From CAZSHX01 sp964606895 (GTDB taxonomy: Bacteria; Bacteroidota; Ignavibacteria; Kapaibacteriales; UBA2268), in the NCBI GenBank assembly GCA_964606895.1, contig CAZSHX010000020.1, forward strand, positions 1 to 60,467: a stretch of 60,467 nt of DNA, read 5' to 3'. Shown here piece by piece: positions 41,716 through 51,170 of this stretch (positions are counted from its first letter, which is position 1; every line of letters starts with the position of its first letter). The translations under genes and the position numbers were made by a program. The notes below the pieces were generated by a model. That model did no database searches and was not told the DNA's origin. It saw only the letters and a list, made by a program, of their open reading frames with translations.

Positions 41716-44274
41716 ATGAAACCTTATCTAAGCTATATTGTATCAGCAAAATTGCCCGATAGAATATCGAAACTTAAGGAACTTGCTTATAATTATTGGT
41801 GGTGCTGGAACTACAACGCCAAGGAACTTTTCATCAGAATAAATCCTGAGCTTTGGGAAGAAGTGAACCACAATCCCGTCCTTCTTCTGAACAAGCTACA
41901 CCAGAAGACATTGCTCGAACTGTCTGAACAATCTGAATTTGTCAGCTTTTTGGACTATGTTCATTCAAAATTTATTAAATATATGGAATCCGGGTCTTGG
42001 TATGATTCTGTAAATGGGCATAATCAAGGCTCTATTGCATATTTCAGTACCGAATACGGCATCAACGAAAGCTTCCCGAATTATTCAGGAGGTCTTGGGG
42101 TTCTTTCGGGTGACCATCTGAAAACTTCAAGCGACCTTGGTCTGCCTTTGTTAGGGGTTGGACTACTTTATCAGCAGGGATATTTCAGGCAAAGAATGAC
42201 TCAAAACGGCTGGCAGAATGAATATTACCACTATAATGATTTTCATTCCATGCCTTTGATTTTAATGAGGGATTCCGAAGGGAAACCAATTATTATTGAA
42301 ATTGATATGCCGCTTGAAAAATTATATCTCCAAGTTTGGAAACTTCAAATAGGCAAAATTCCACTTTACCTTCTTGATACAAATTTTGAGCTGAACAAAA
42401 GAGAAGAATACCGCGACATAACCGACCAGCTCTACGGGGGCACCCGAGAAACAAGAATTCAGCAGGAAATTGTTCTGGGTATCGGCGGCATGAGAGCATT
42501 GACCGCAATGAATATTGAACCAGCCGTATTTCATATTAATGAAGGTCATGCGGCATTTGCTCTGGTAGAAAGAACCCGATACTTCATGAAAAAATATAAT
42601 ATTGATTTTCGTGCGGCAAGGCAAATTGTTAAATCAACTTCAATATTCACAACACATACTCCCGTTCCGGCAGGCAATGAAGTTTTCAAATACGACAGAA
42701 TGGAAGTAAACTTCAACAATTATATTTCAACTTTGGGTATCAGCAAAGAAGAGTTCATGGAACTCGGTCAGATGGGAAAAAATGACCCAAATACTGATTT
42801 TTCGATGACGATACTCGGCTTGAAAATGACATCTTACCAAAATGGAGTAAGTAAACTGCATGGCGAAGTTGCACGGAAAATGTGGCATTCCCTCTGGAAT
42901 CAGTTTCCCGAAGATGAAGTTCCAATAACTTCAATTACTAATGGTGTCCATAACCTAACCTGGGTTGCCCGGGAATTTGCTGAACTGTTTGACCGCTATT
43001 TAACGCCACGCTGGAGAACCGACACAGACAATCAAGACCTTTGGGACAGAATTGATATTATTCCAACTGAAGAAATCTGGCGTGAAAAGGAAAGAAGAAG
43101 GGTTCGCCTTGTTCTTTTTGCAAGAAAGTATTTACAGCAAAGGCAGAAAAGCTTTTTAGCTCCCGAACAGGTTTCCAAAATTAATGAATACCTCGACCCC
43201 GATGCTTTAACAATTGGATTTGCCAGAAGATTTGCCACCTACAAACGTGCTAATCTTATTTTCAGCGATATGAAACGGCTTTCTGAAATTCTGAAAAACC
43301 CCCAAAGACCTGTTCAGATGATTTTAGCAGGAAAAGCTCATCCTCACGATACTATGGGGAAAGAAGTAATCCAGTCAATCATCCAGAGCGTTAAAAATTG
43401 GGGACTGGAAAAACATGTCGTTTTCCTCGAGGATTACGATTTGGTTATTGCCAGACTTATGGTCAAAGGTTGCGATATTTGGCTGAATACACCTGTTCGT
43501 CCAATGGAAGCCAGCGGAACAAGCGGAATGAAAGCCGCTATGAACGGCACCGTCAATCTCAGCATCCTCGATGGATGGTGGGACGAAGGTTTCACGGGCG
43601 ATAACGGCTTTGCAATCGGTCATGGCGAGGAATATGCCAATGCCGACGAGCAGGCAATTATTGAAGCAGGCGAATTATATGAATTGCTCGAACAATCTAT
43701 CGTTCCTGCTTTCTTCGAAAGGTCTTCTTCGGCAAAACCACCCGAGAAATGGGTCAGCTATATGAAAAACAGCATTAAATATAACGCAGGAAGATTCTCG
43801 ACCACCCGTATGCTCAAAGAGTATTCAAACTATTTCTATTTCCCTGCAATTAAAAACTTCATTAAATTTACCGAGAATAACTGCGAGAATGCTTTTGTAC
43901 TCAAATCTTGGAAAGATAAAATTCGTGCCGAATGGTCAAACGTTGAAATCCTGAATGTCGGGATGATTGACGAAAAAGAATACTACGTTGGCAAACCCAT
44001 CACTGTAAAAACATCTGTGAAACTCGGTAATCTGAGTCCCCAAGATGTTGCCGTTCAGGTATATTTCGGCACAGTTGACCCCAACGATGAAATGGTTGGC
44101 ACTCATTACCAAACTCTGGAACTCGTCGGCTCGGAAAATTCCGTTTATTATTTCGAGGGAATTTACCTTTGTCCCGATACAGGCGAACAAGGATTTACGG
44201 TCAGGGTAGTCCCGACACATTCGCTGTTAGTTAACCCAGCCGAGATGTTTTTATGCACATGGGCTAAAGTCTAA
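41716..44274 (+). CDS. glgP: Alpha-glucan (glycogen) phosphorylase
   Basis: I choose the ATG at 41716 (MKPYLSYIVSAKLPDRISKL), with CCGGAGA 6 bases before it; a longer open frame overlaps tsaC and is not plausible. The 852-residue GT35 enzyme releases glucose-1-phosphate from alpha-1,4-glucans. Features: AYFSTEYGINESFPNYSGGLGVLSGDH, the HINEGHAAF motif, ATYKRANLIF, and the PLP-lysine segment SGTSGMKAAMNGTVNLSILD (about residue 605). It belongs to the shorter family that starts with a DUF3417-like N-terminal domain (LAYNYWWCWNYNAKELF). It is monocistronic, with a terminator at 44293-44320. Confidence 0.94.
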   Translation: MKPYLSYIVSAKLPDRISKLKELAYNYWWCWNYNAKELFIRINPELWEEVNHNPVLLLNKLHQKTLLELSEQSEFVSFLDYVHSKFIKYMESGSWYDSVNGHNQGSIAYFSTEYGINESFPNYSGGLGVLSGDHLKTSSDLGLPLLGVGLLYQQGYFRQRMTQNGWQNEYYHYNDFHSMPLILMRDSEGKPIIIEIDMPLEKLYLQVWKLQIGKIPLYLLDTNFELNKREEYRDITDQLYGGTRETRIQQEIVLGIGGMRALTAMNIEPAVFHINEGHAAFALVERTRYFMKKYNIDFRAARQIVKSTSIFTTHTPVPAGNEVFKYDRMEVNFNNYISTLGISKEEFMELGQMGKNDPNTDFSMTILGLKMTSYQNGVSKLHGEVARKMWHSLWNQFPEDEVPITSITNGVHNLTWVAREFAELFDRYLTPRWRTDTDNQDLWDRIDIIPTEEIWREKERRRVRLVLFARKYLQQRQKSFLAPEQVSKINEYLDPDALTIGFARRFATYKRANLIFSDMKRLSEILKNPQRPVQMILAGKAHPHDTMGKEVIQSIIQSVKNWGLEKHVVFLEDYDLVIARLMVKGCDIWLNTPVRPMEASGTSGMKAAMNGTVNLSILDGWWDEGFTGDNGFAIGHGEEYANADEQAIIEAGELYELLEQSIVPAFFERSSSAKPPEKWVSYMKNSIKYNAGRFSTTRMLKEYSNYFYFPAIKNFIKFTENNCENAFVLKSWKDKIRAEWSNVEILNVGMIDEKEYYVGKPITVKTSVKLGNLSPQDVAVQVYFGTVDPNDEMVGTHYQTLELVGSENSVYYFEGIYLCPDTGEQGFTVRVVPTHSLLVNPAEMFLCTWAKV

Positions 44275-44292
44275 AAGGATATTGATTAACTT

Positions 44293-44320
44293 AAAAAGGG
44301 GGCAGTTAAGCCCCTTTTTT
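44293..44320. terminator. bidirectional terminator between glgP and a T9SS gene
   Basis: AAAAAGGGGGC-agtta-AGCCCCTTTTTT is symmetrical: a U tract follows the stem on either strand. It serves the convergent glgP (plus) and the T9SS cargo gene ending at 44322 (minus). Confidence 0.85.
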
Positions 44321-44321
44321 C

Positions 44322-45635
44322 TTATAGCTTCACAAACTTCCTAACTCTATCCCACACTCTCACAAAATAAACTCCTGAAGGCAAACCTGAAACATCAATT
44401 CTTACGCTCACTACATCGTGGAGGTTAGTGGTGAAGTTCTTAACCATTTCACCAAAAACATTGAAGATTTTTATTTCTCCGTCAGTTCCTGAGATTTCAA
44501 TGAAATTTGTGGCTGGGTTCGGATTTAAAATAATATCATTATCATATTTAATCTGTTCGTCTTCGACGCCTAAAATTAATCCATCTTCTCCTTCATTAAA
44601 AACTACAAGCCCGATATCGGTTCCTATCCATTTATTATCATATTTATCAAAACTGATAGAATTGCATTTATTTGTAGGTATTCCGGAATTTAAAGTATCA
44701 TATACAATCCAATTATTACCTTTCTGTTTCACTAACCCTGCATATTTATATTTCATTGTTGATTTATCAAGGATTGACATTCGGCACCAGAGATTGTTAT
44801 ATCTATCTACACCTAATGGGCTTAAACTATTAGATTTTAATTTTGTAATATTCGTATCCATTATTTCATAATTTGTGCCATTAAAATAACCAAAATTTGC
44901 TTCAGAAGCATAAGAGCGAAACCAGATATTTCCGGCACTGTCAAGCACTAAGTAACTTAGGGTTGAACCCTTTAGTCTTGGAATACTGTCAAATTCGAAT
45001 CGTGTATATTCTAAGCCTGTAGTCTTAAACAGACAGTCGTTATTAGGAGCAAACCATAAATTATTACTTTTATCAACTAGCATTGAATTAACCAGAATCC
45101 CATGAGGATCATGCGGATATTTATAGATTGGTGATATTAATTTCATATTGGGGTCTAATTGATAAATTGCCTGCCATGCTCCTACCCATATCTTGTGATT
45201 GTTATCTATTGCAATATGGGATATCCTGTTTAATAGAAAAAATTCATTTTGTGTTGAATCAAATTGAAAATTACTCCATTTATTATTTTCATACTTGGCA
45301 ATGGTAAAGTTTGAATTGCATATCCATGGATTACCGTCTTGGTCAATTATTAGGTCTAGAATATTATTTACTGAACCCGGAAGACTGTTCATGGGATTAA
45401 ATGCGGTGAATTTTCCATTTCCATATTTATACAAATTTACTTTAAATGTATCTAAAGAATCATATCCGGCTACAGTAAACCATACATTGTCATTTTTATC
45501 AACAATAACCTCACCAATACGATTAACTTCCATCATAGAATTTAATGAATCGAATTTAAACCAATTATTAGTTGCCTGCGAGCTATAAACAATTGATATA
45601 AATAATACTATTACAATTTTTATTCTTGAAATCAT
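44322..45635 (-). CDS. T9SS-targeted two-component-regulator-like propeller protein
   Basis: The ATG at 45635 begins MISRIKIVIVLFISIVYSSQA, a signal peptide; an upstream ATG at 45668 adds 11 residues. The mature part (~35-350) has about seven propeller repeats of the type NNLWFAPNNDCLFKT, NIWFRSYASEANFGYF, HKIWVGAWQAIYQL, KWIGTDIGLVVFNEG, as in the sensor domains of hybrid two-component regulators. The C-terminus is a type A T9SS sorting domain (NPNPATNFIEIS, IKIFNVFGEMV, VSGLPSGVYFVRVWDRVRKFVKL). The Trp in the GVYFVRVWD motif is unusual against Gly in the other copies here. Probably a surface protein. A bidirectional terminator follows. Confidence 0.85.
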   Translation of the reverse strand: MISRIKIVIVLFISIVYSSQATNNWFKFDSLNSMMEVNRIGEVIVDKNDNVWFTVAGYDSLDTFKVNLYKYGNGKFTAFNPMNSLPGSVNNILDLIIDQDGNPWICNSNFTIAKYENNKWSNFQFDSTQNEFFLLNRISHIAIDNNHKIWVGAWQAIYQLDPNMKLISPIYKYPHDPHGILVNSMLVDKSNNLWFAPNNDCLFKTTGLEYTRFEFDSIPRLKGSTLSYLVLDSAGNIWFRSYASEANFGYFNGTNYEIMDTNITKLKSNSLSPLGVDRYNNLWCRMSILDKSTMKYKYAGLVKQKGNNWIVYDTLNSGIPTNKCNSISFDKYDNKWIGTDIGLVVFNEGEDGLILGVEDEQIKYDNDIILNPNPATNFIEISGTDGEIKIFNVFGEMVKNFTTNLHDVVSVRIDVSGLPSGVYFVRVWDRVRKFVKL

Positions 45636-45707
45636 TAATGAGTTTCCCGTTTGAAAAAAAAAATTCAAGAGGTTAACAACGACCGTTATTAACCTCTTGT
45701 TGTTCGA

Positions 45708-46241
45708 TTAAATTTTGATGAATGATAAATTATAAATATTTATTCCATCATTCAATACAACAAAATATCGTCCATTCTGTAAATTTGTAAGATTTAATGG
45801 AATTTCATTATGGCTGTTCGATAGACTGCATGTTGTTGACATAACATTATTTCCCAAAACATCATATATTTTTAATTCATACATTCCTTGCTTTGGACAG
45901 TTAATATTCAATTTGCAGTCGTTTAATACCGGGTTTTGATTAATAGTTAAATTTTGTTCTGAATTGGCATTATTCAATTCAACATAATTCTTCCATGAAT
46001 AACCGCTATTGGTTGAAATAAGTTTATCTCCGTTGACTTTTGTTATAACAACTGTCATTTGGGGCTTTTCGTCTAATTGCCAACTGTAGCCTGAATTTGT
46101 TGAAACCATTTTGCATCCGTTTGTTTTAATGAGAACAATTTTTTCATTTGGAGAACTCTTGACCTCAGAACGAAATTTATTCTCTTGGCAAATCAAATTT
46201 AGAGATGCAGTAATCAATATTATAAAAATTAGCTTTTTCAT
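45708..46241 (-). CDS. Small T9SS cargo protein with tandem Gly-Tyr-Ser-Trp repeats
   Basis: This 177-residue protein has a signal peptide (MKKLIFIILITASLNLICQ). Two tandem ~33-residue repeats follow: SSPNEKIVLIKTNGCKMVSTNSGYSW and TVVITKVNGDKLISTNSGYSW (each quoted in part, 20 or fewer per unit: NGCKMVSTNSGYSW and NGDKLISTNSGYSW). The C-terminal ~75 residues are a T9SS sorting domain (INQNPVLNDCKLNINC, YELKIYDVLGNNVMS, NLTNLQNGRYFVVL). It lies 8 bases downstream of the Cys-rich secreted gene, probably in one transcript. Function unknown; it may carry or partner the neighbouring Cys-rich protein. Confidence 0.7.
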   Translation of the reverse strand: MKKLIFIILITASLNLICQENKFRSEVKSSPNEKIVLIKTNGCKMVSTNSGYSWQLDEKPQMTVVITKVNGDKLISTNSGYSWKNYVELNNANSEQNLTINQNPVLNDCKLNINCPKQGMYELKIYDVLGNNVMSTTCSLSNSHNEIPLNLTNLQNGRYFVVLNDGINIYNLSFIKI

Positions 46242-46249
46242 GTTTCCTC

Positions 46250-47017
46250 CTATTCGCTTCCATAATTACAACTATTGCCGCAATTACTTGCATCAAGAAA
46301 CTGATAAAACTGGGGTACAGGATTACAATTTCCTACAGGTGGATTTCCGGTTGGCAGGTCGCAATTTCCGGCATTATTTCCCGATTGGTATTCGGTTATC
46401 TCTGGATGGTCGGGTAAAGGGTCAGGTTCGTCTTTCCAGCAGATGCTATAAACTTTGCCGCAACAATAAGTATCATAGCAGGGTGTTTCTTTGAAAATCA
46501 AATCATTTTCATCTCCGCCAATTAACTTATAAGAACAAAACATAGTACAACTACCCGGAAAACGCATTGAATACTTAATTGGTGGGTCAACTCCACAAAT
46601 AGGTTTTGTTGATAACATGAATTCTTTTAATACTGCTTCCCTGTAGAGCTTCATCTTAATTAGCTGAGCATGGTTGTAATCAAGTGGAGTTGTATTGGGC
46701 CAGTTGGGATATAAATATAAGCGTGCGGCATCACAGTTAGCACCGCCTTGAGGTGGGACAATGCCGAACATACCAATCCATATTTCAACATTTGTAGGGT
46801 CGTTCAGGCAATATCTGACTTTGTAATCGGCATACCACCAGCAATTGCCTGTTTCAGAAAACATGCCTGTTACTGTTATCCAGTTTGCAGACCAATTAGA
46901 CCAATCCTGACAACCATAGACATCTGTATAGCAACTGGGGTCGCTTGGTGGCGGGGATTGTGGTGAAGCAGTTGCGATTTGTGATATGCTTAAAAAAGTT
47001 AAGGTTGAAGCAATCAC
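46250..47017 (-). CDS. Cys-rich secreted protein without a sorting domain
   Basis: The open frame starts at a GTG (47017) with ASTLTFLSISQIATASPQ, the second half of a signal peptide. Reading 8 codons further upstream to an ATA at 47041 gives a full KKILYYIV signal, and AAGG sits about 9 bases before the ATA, so translation may begin at a non-standard codon or the true ATG was lost. The mature part has at least 14 cysteines in patterns like PCYDTYCCGKVYSICW and NCGNSC. This pattern is shared with the C-terminal part of the protein at 56769-58955. There is no T9SS domain, but the adjacent small gene has one. The family seems undescribed and I do not recognise it. Confidence 0.65.
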   Translation of the reverse strand: MIASTLTFLSISQIATASPQSPPPSDPSCYTDVYGCQDWSNWSANWITVTGMFSETGNCWWYADYKVRYCLNDPTNVEIWIGMFGIVPPQGGANCDAARLYLYPNWPNTTPLDYNHAQLIKMKLYREAVLKEFMLSTKPICGVDPPIKYSMRFPGSCTMFCSYKLIGGDENDLIFKETPCYDTYCCGKVYSICWKDEPDPLPDHPEITEYQSGNNAGNCDLPTGNPPVGNCNPVPQFYQFLDASNCGNSCNYGSE

Positions 47018-47654
47018 AATATAATATAGAATTTTTTTTATTTGTAAATACCTTATTTTATTTAAAATTTGTTTATATTTGCAAGTTAAGTACTAGCAGA
47101 ACTCGCATTATTTCGATTAGCGAAATGCTCTGGTTTTGTCAAGCTTACGAATTGCTGAACTGGTGTAAAATGGTCCGCATTAAAAACTGGTTCAGCTTTT
47201 TTTTACAATCATAGGTCTTACCCTTTCAAAAGTGAATGAAAGCATACAAATAAGAAAAGAATCTGGAATTTTTCAAATGTGGCAAATCCAAATTACGACA
47301 AAAAAAAGATGCCTTAATCTGTTTTGCTTTTTAGCGATTCAGTTTGTGAATTTTATTAGAAATATTTTTTTGAATCAAATCGAACCTCGTTAATCATTTT
47401 ACAAAATTATTGAGTTGCAAATTTTACAATAACAATATAACATTAATTATTCTACAATGCAAGAAAATATTAATTTAGTTTTCAGTTGTTTTGAAATTAA
47501 TATTTTAGTCTAACCTAAAAATATGTTTTAGCAACACTTTGTAATTAAATATTGTTTTTTTTGGTTAGGACTTGACATTAGTTAAAAAAAGTTTTAATTT
47601 GAATTCCTGAATCTAACTAATTCTTATTTTGTTTAATAATAAATTTAAGGTACT
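47018..47654. promoter_or_regulatory. AT-rich spacer with candidate sdh promoter
   Basis: There is no gene in this ~640-bp stretch between divergent units. TTGACA (47572-47577) and TAATTT (47595-47600) are separated by 17 bases, a good sigma-70-like arrangement about 55 bases before the sdhC ATG. A short inverted word ATTTCG-atta-CGAAAT lies near 47109-47125. Nothing else stands out. Confidence 0.45.
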
Positions 47655-48368
47655 ATGGCTTTATTAAACTACCTCAAATCAACTATACTGAGTAAAATCA
47701 TTATGGCTGTTTCCGGTATTCTCCTTATGCTTTATGTTGTTGTCCATACTGCAGGGAATATGCTTATATTTCTCGGAATGGATGCAATAAACAGCTACTC
47801 GGGATTTCTTCATTCTCTCGGACCGGCACTCTGGCTGATTCGTGCAGGATTGATTCTTGCCGCTGTACTTCATGTTATTACTTCAGTTTATCTGAAGTTT
47901 CATAACCTGGGTGCCAAACCCCAAAAGTATGCAGTAAAGAATTACGTTAAAGCAAAACTTACCTCCCGGACCATGATTTGGACCGGTTCGATGGTTTTTT
48001 GCTTCGTGCTCTATCATTTGTTGCATTTCACAATCCGCGTAACTAATCCGCAGCACTATACGGCTGAGTTCTACAAACCCGTGCATGCTGTCGGCGATTT
48101 GTTATTCGAAAGACTTAATGTTTATGCAATGATAGTTCTTGGTTTCAGAAATCCGCTTATTTCAATCACTTATATGATTGCAGTAATCATTGTGGGTTTC
48201 CACTTGAATCATGCCATCCAGAGCATGTTCCAAACACTTGGGTTTAACCAGAAGAATTATTTCTCCTGCCTCGAAAAGACAGGCACTTATCTTTCGGTTA
48301 TCATTACTTTATGTTTAATATCAATACCGATTTCCGTGTTGTTTGGATTGGTGGGAGGTGGCGTATGA
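47655..48368 (+). CDS. sdhC: Succinate dehydrogenase/fumarate reductase cytochrome b subunit
   Basis: This 237-residue protein has five transmembrane segments, the single-subunit di-haem membrane anchor of the Bacteroidetes/epsilon-type (type B) complexes. The His residues likely binding haem are in YVVVHTAGNMLIF, HVITSVYL, YHLLHFTIR and VGFHLNHAIQSM. It passes electrons between SdhB and menaquinone. The ATG has AAGG 8 bases upstream. The gene ends with an ATGA overlap onto the flavoprotein gene. Confidence 0.93.
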   Translation: MALLNYLKSTILSKIIMAVSGILLMLYVVVHTAGNMLIFLGMDAINSYSGFLHSLGPALWLIRAGLILAAVLHVITSVYLKFHNLGAKPQKYAVKNYVKAKLTSRTMIWTGSMVFCFVLYHLLHFTIRVTNPQHYTAEFYKPVHAVGDLLFERLNVYAMIVLGFRNPLISITYMIAVIIVGFHLNHAIQSMFQTLGFNQKNYFSCLEKTGTYLSVIITLCLISIPISVLFGLVGGGV

Positions 48369-50278
48369 CATTAGATTCAAAAATTCCATCAGGTCCTATT
48401 CAAAATTCGTGGGATAAACATCGTTTCGATATGAAACTTATTAATCCCGCAAATAAAAGAAAATATAAGATTTTAATAGTTGGTACCGGACTTGCCGGTG
48501 CATCTGCCGCCGCTTCAATGGCTGAACTCGGCTATCAGGTGGAAACTTTCACCTACAACGATAGTCCGCGACGGGCTCACAGTATTGCCGCTCAGGGCGG
48601 TATAAATGCCGCTAAAAATTATCCGAATGACGGCGACAGCATCTGGAGATTATTCTACGACACAGTTAAAGGCGGAGATTTCCGTTCCCGCGAGGCTAAT
48701 GTTTACAGACTTGCTCAGGTGTCGAATAATATTATTGACCAATGCGTAGGGCAGGGCGTTCCGTTCGCACGCGAATACGGCGGAATGCTGGACAATCGTT
48801 CCTTCGGCGGTGCACAGGTTTCCAGAACATTTTATGCACGCGGACAAACAGGACAGCAGTTGTTGCTTGGTGCCTATTCTGCTCTTTGCGAGCAAATCGG
48901 CAAAGGCACTGTCAAATCGCATGTTCGTAAGGAAATGCTTGATGTTGTGCTGGTGGACGGAGTTGCAAAAGGTATCGTTACCCGCGACCTGGTTACGGGC
49001 AAGATTGAATCTCATTCAGGTGATGCCGTTGTTCTTGCAACGGGCGGTTACGGAAACGTGTTCTATCTTTCAACGAATGCACAGGCTTGCAACGTTACGG
49101 CTACTTACCGTGCATACAAAAAAGGTGCGGCTTTTGCCAATCCTTGTTTCACTCAAATCCATCCCACCTGCATTCCGATGAGCAGTGAACATCAGTCCAA
49201 ACTGACTTTGATGTCCGAATCTCTCAGAAATGACGGCAGAATCTGGGTACCAAAAAACAAGGGTGACAAACGCAAACCTAATGATATACCCGAAGAAGAC
49301 AGGGATTATTATCTCGAAAGAAAATATCCGAGCTATGGCAATCTTTCACCAAGAGATATTTCATCAAGAGCGGCTAAAGAAGCCTGCGACGATGGAAGAG
49401 GCGTTAGCAAAACAGGATTCGGGGTTTATCTCGATTTCCGCGATGCGATTAACCGCCTTGGGAAAAAAGTGATTGAAGAAAGATATGGCAACCTTTTCGA
49501 AATGTACGAACGTATAATCGGCGAAGACCCATACACAACCCCGATGATGATTTATCCTGCTTCGCACTATACAATGGGCGGATTGTGGGTTGATTATAAT
49601 CTTATGAGCACAATTCCCGGCTTGCATGTTATCGGAGAGGCAAACTTTTCCGACCACGGTGCAAACCGCCTTGGAGCAAGTGCTTTGATGCAGGGTTTGG
49701 CAGACGGATATTTTGTTCTGCCATATACAATCGGTCATTATCTTGCCACAACAAAGCTGGACAAAATTCCAACCGACCATCCCGAATTTAAAAAAGCAGA
49801 AGCAGATGCTTCCGACAGAATCAATAAACTTATGTTTGTAAACGGCAAGAAAACACCAAACGAATTCCACCGCGAACTCGGAAATATAATGTGGGAGTTT
49901 TCGGGAATGGCACGCAACGAAGCAGGTTTGAAAAAAGCTCTTGAGCTGATTCCACCGCTTCGCGAAGAATTCTGGCAGAATGTTAAAGTTGTCGGCGGAA
50001 AAGAAGATTTGAATATGGTATTGGAAAAAGCCCTGAGAGTTGCCGATTTCCTCGAATTTTCTGAAGTATTGCTTTGGGATGCCCTCGAAAGAGACGAATC
50101 CTGCGGAGCTCACTTCCGAACAGAGCATCAGTACCCCGACGGCGAAGCCAAACGAGACGATGAGAAATTTACGCATGTTGCGGCATGGGAATTTACGGGT
50201 GTAGGCAATAAACCTATCCGTAACGTGGAACCACTTGAATTTGAAAATGTGAAATTAGCAGTAAGGAGTTATAAATAA
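48365..50278 (+). CDS. sdhA: Succinate dehydrogenase/fumarate reductase flavoprotein subunit
   Basis: The ATG at 48365 overlaps the sdhC stop (ATGA) and has GGGAGG 8 bases upstream; longer frames run into sdhC. The 637-residue protein has the Rossmann FAD site VGTGLAGASAAASMAELGY, the covalent-FAD region HSIAAQGGINAA (about residue 72), TQIHPTCIP, SHYTMGG and the ANRLGASALMQGLADGYF motif. It oxidises succinate or reduces fumarate; direction cannot be read from sequence. Together with sdhC and sdhB it forms one operon. Confidence 0.96.
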   Translation: MTLDSKIPSGPIQNSWDKHRFDMKLINPANKRKYKILIVGTGLAGASAAASMAELGYQVETFTYNDSPRRAHSIAAQGGINAAKNYPNDGDSIWRLFYDTVKGGDFRSREANVYRLAQVSNNIIDQCVGQGVPFAREYGGMLDNRSFGGAQVSRTFYARGQTGQQLLLGAYSALCEQIGKGTVKSHVRKEMLDVVLVDGVAKGIVTRDLVTGKIESHSGDAVVLATGGYGNVFYLSTNAQACNVTATYRAYKKGAAFANPCFTQIHPTCIPMSSEHQSKLTLMSESLRNDGRIWVPKNKGDKRKPNDIPEEDRDYYLERKYPSYGNLSPRDISSRAAKEACDDGRGVSKTGFGVYLDFRDAINRLGKKVIEERYGNLFEMYERIIGEDPYTTPMMIYPASHYTMGGLWVDYNLMSTIPGLHVIGEANFSDHGANRLGASALMQGLADGYFVLPYTIGHYLATTKLDKIPTDHPEFKKAEADASDRINKLMFVNGKKTPNEFHRELGNIMWEFSGMARNEAGLKKALELIPPLREEFWQNVKVVGGKEDLNMVLEKALRVADFLEFSEVLLWDALERDESCGAHFRTEHQYPDGEAKRDDEKFTHVAAWEFTGVGNKPIRNVEPLEFENVKLAVRSYK

Positions 50279-51033
50279 TGAAACTAACGTTATTTATCTG
50301 GAGACAAAAAGATGAACATTCCAAAGGTTATTTGGAAAGACATCTGCTCGACGGTGTTTCGGAGGATATGTCATTTCTTGAAATGCTCGACTTACTGAAC
50401 GAAGGGCTTATTCACGCAGGTAAAGAACCTGTTGCGTTCGACCATGACTGCCGCGAAGGTATTTGCGGTGCATGTTCCTGCACAATTAACGGCGTTCCAC
50501 ACGGTCCCGAAAAGGCTACTACCACCTGCCAGCTTCACATGAGAAAATTCAAGGATGGCGATACGATTTACGTTGAGCCATTCAGAGGAAGAGCTTTTCC
50601 GATTATCAAAGACCTTGTGACTGACCGTACTGCTTTCGAGCGGATTATGCAAGCCGGAGGATTTATTTCGGTAAACACCGGACAGCCACAGGATGCAAAT
50701 GCACTGCCGATTTCCAAAAGAAATGCTGATTTGGCTATGGATGCGGCGGCATGTATCGGTTGCGGTGCATGTGTTGCGGCATGTCCGAACGGAGCGGCAA
50801 TGCTTTTTGTTTCGGCAAAGGTTGGGCAGTTTGCCCAGTTGCCTCAGGGACAGCCCGAAAGAAAGAAACGCGTTCTTGCAATGGTCAATCAGATGGACAA
50901 AGAAGGCTTTGGAGCTTGCACGAATATGTACGAATGCGAAGCCGCCTGCCCGAAAGAAATATCTGTCCGCTTTATTTCCTGGATGAACAGGGACTTTCTG
51001 AAAGCCTCGTGCAGTGACGAAAATATAAAATAG
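50278..51033 (+). CDS. sdhB: Succinate dehydrogenase/fumarate reductase iron-sulfur subunit
   Basis: The 251-residue subunit carries three clusters: [2Fe-2S] ligands in CREGICGACSCTING with a distal Cys in TTTCQLHM, [4Fe-4S] in CIGCGACVAACPNGA, and the third in the FGACTNMYECEAACPKEI segment. The start overlaps the sdhA stop by one base (TAATG). It ends 26 bases before a terminator. The arrangement is that of type B enzymes: one flavoprotein, one Fe-S subunit and one cytochrome b. Confidence 0.95.
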   Translation: MKLTLFIWRQKDEHSKGYLERHLLDGVSEDMSFLEMLDLLNEGLIHAGKEPVAFDHDCREGICGACSCTINGVPHGPEKATTTCQLHMRKFKDGDTIYVEPFRGRAFPIIKDLVTDRTAFERIMQAGGFISVNTGQPQDANALPISKRNADLAMDAAACIGCGACVAACPNGAAMLFVSAKVGQFAQLPQGQPERKKRVLAMVNQMDKEGFGACTNMYECEAACPKEISVRFISWMNRDFLKASCSDENIK

Positions 51034-51058
51034 AAAATACTTTTGTATTCTTTAACTA

Positions 51059-51098
51059 ACTCATCCGATGTTGTGAATATATCGGATGAGTTTTTTTT
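51059..51098 (+). terminator. intrinsic terminator of sdhCAB
   Basis: ACTCATCCGAT and ATCGGATGAGT form an 11-bp stem around a 10-base AT-rich loop, followed by eight T. It is a strong intrinsic terminator just after the operon. Confidence 0.92.
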
Positions 51099-51136
51099 AA
51101 AATATGGCAAAAGAAGCATGATGTTGAAACAAATCT

Positions 51137-51162
51137 CATTCCCAAGCTCACGCTTGGGAATG
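51137..51162. repeat. CATTCCCAAGC palindrome
   Basis: CATTCCCAAGC-tcac-GCTTGGGAATG is a perfect 11-bp-arm hairpin between the sdh terminator and the LRR gene. It may double as the terminator of the minus-strand LRR gene, but no U tract follows. Confidence 0.6.
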
Positions 51163-51170
51163 GAAATGTT

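Noticed and set aside
49364..50176. 270-codon open frame antisense to sdhA
   Set aside because: It lies wholly inside a highly conserved gene, and has no ribosome binding site or recognisable domain; an antisense by-product.
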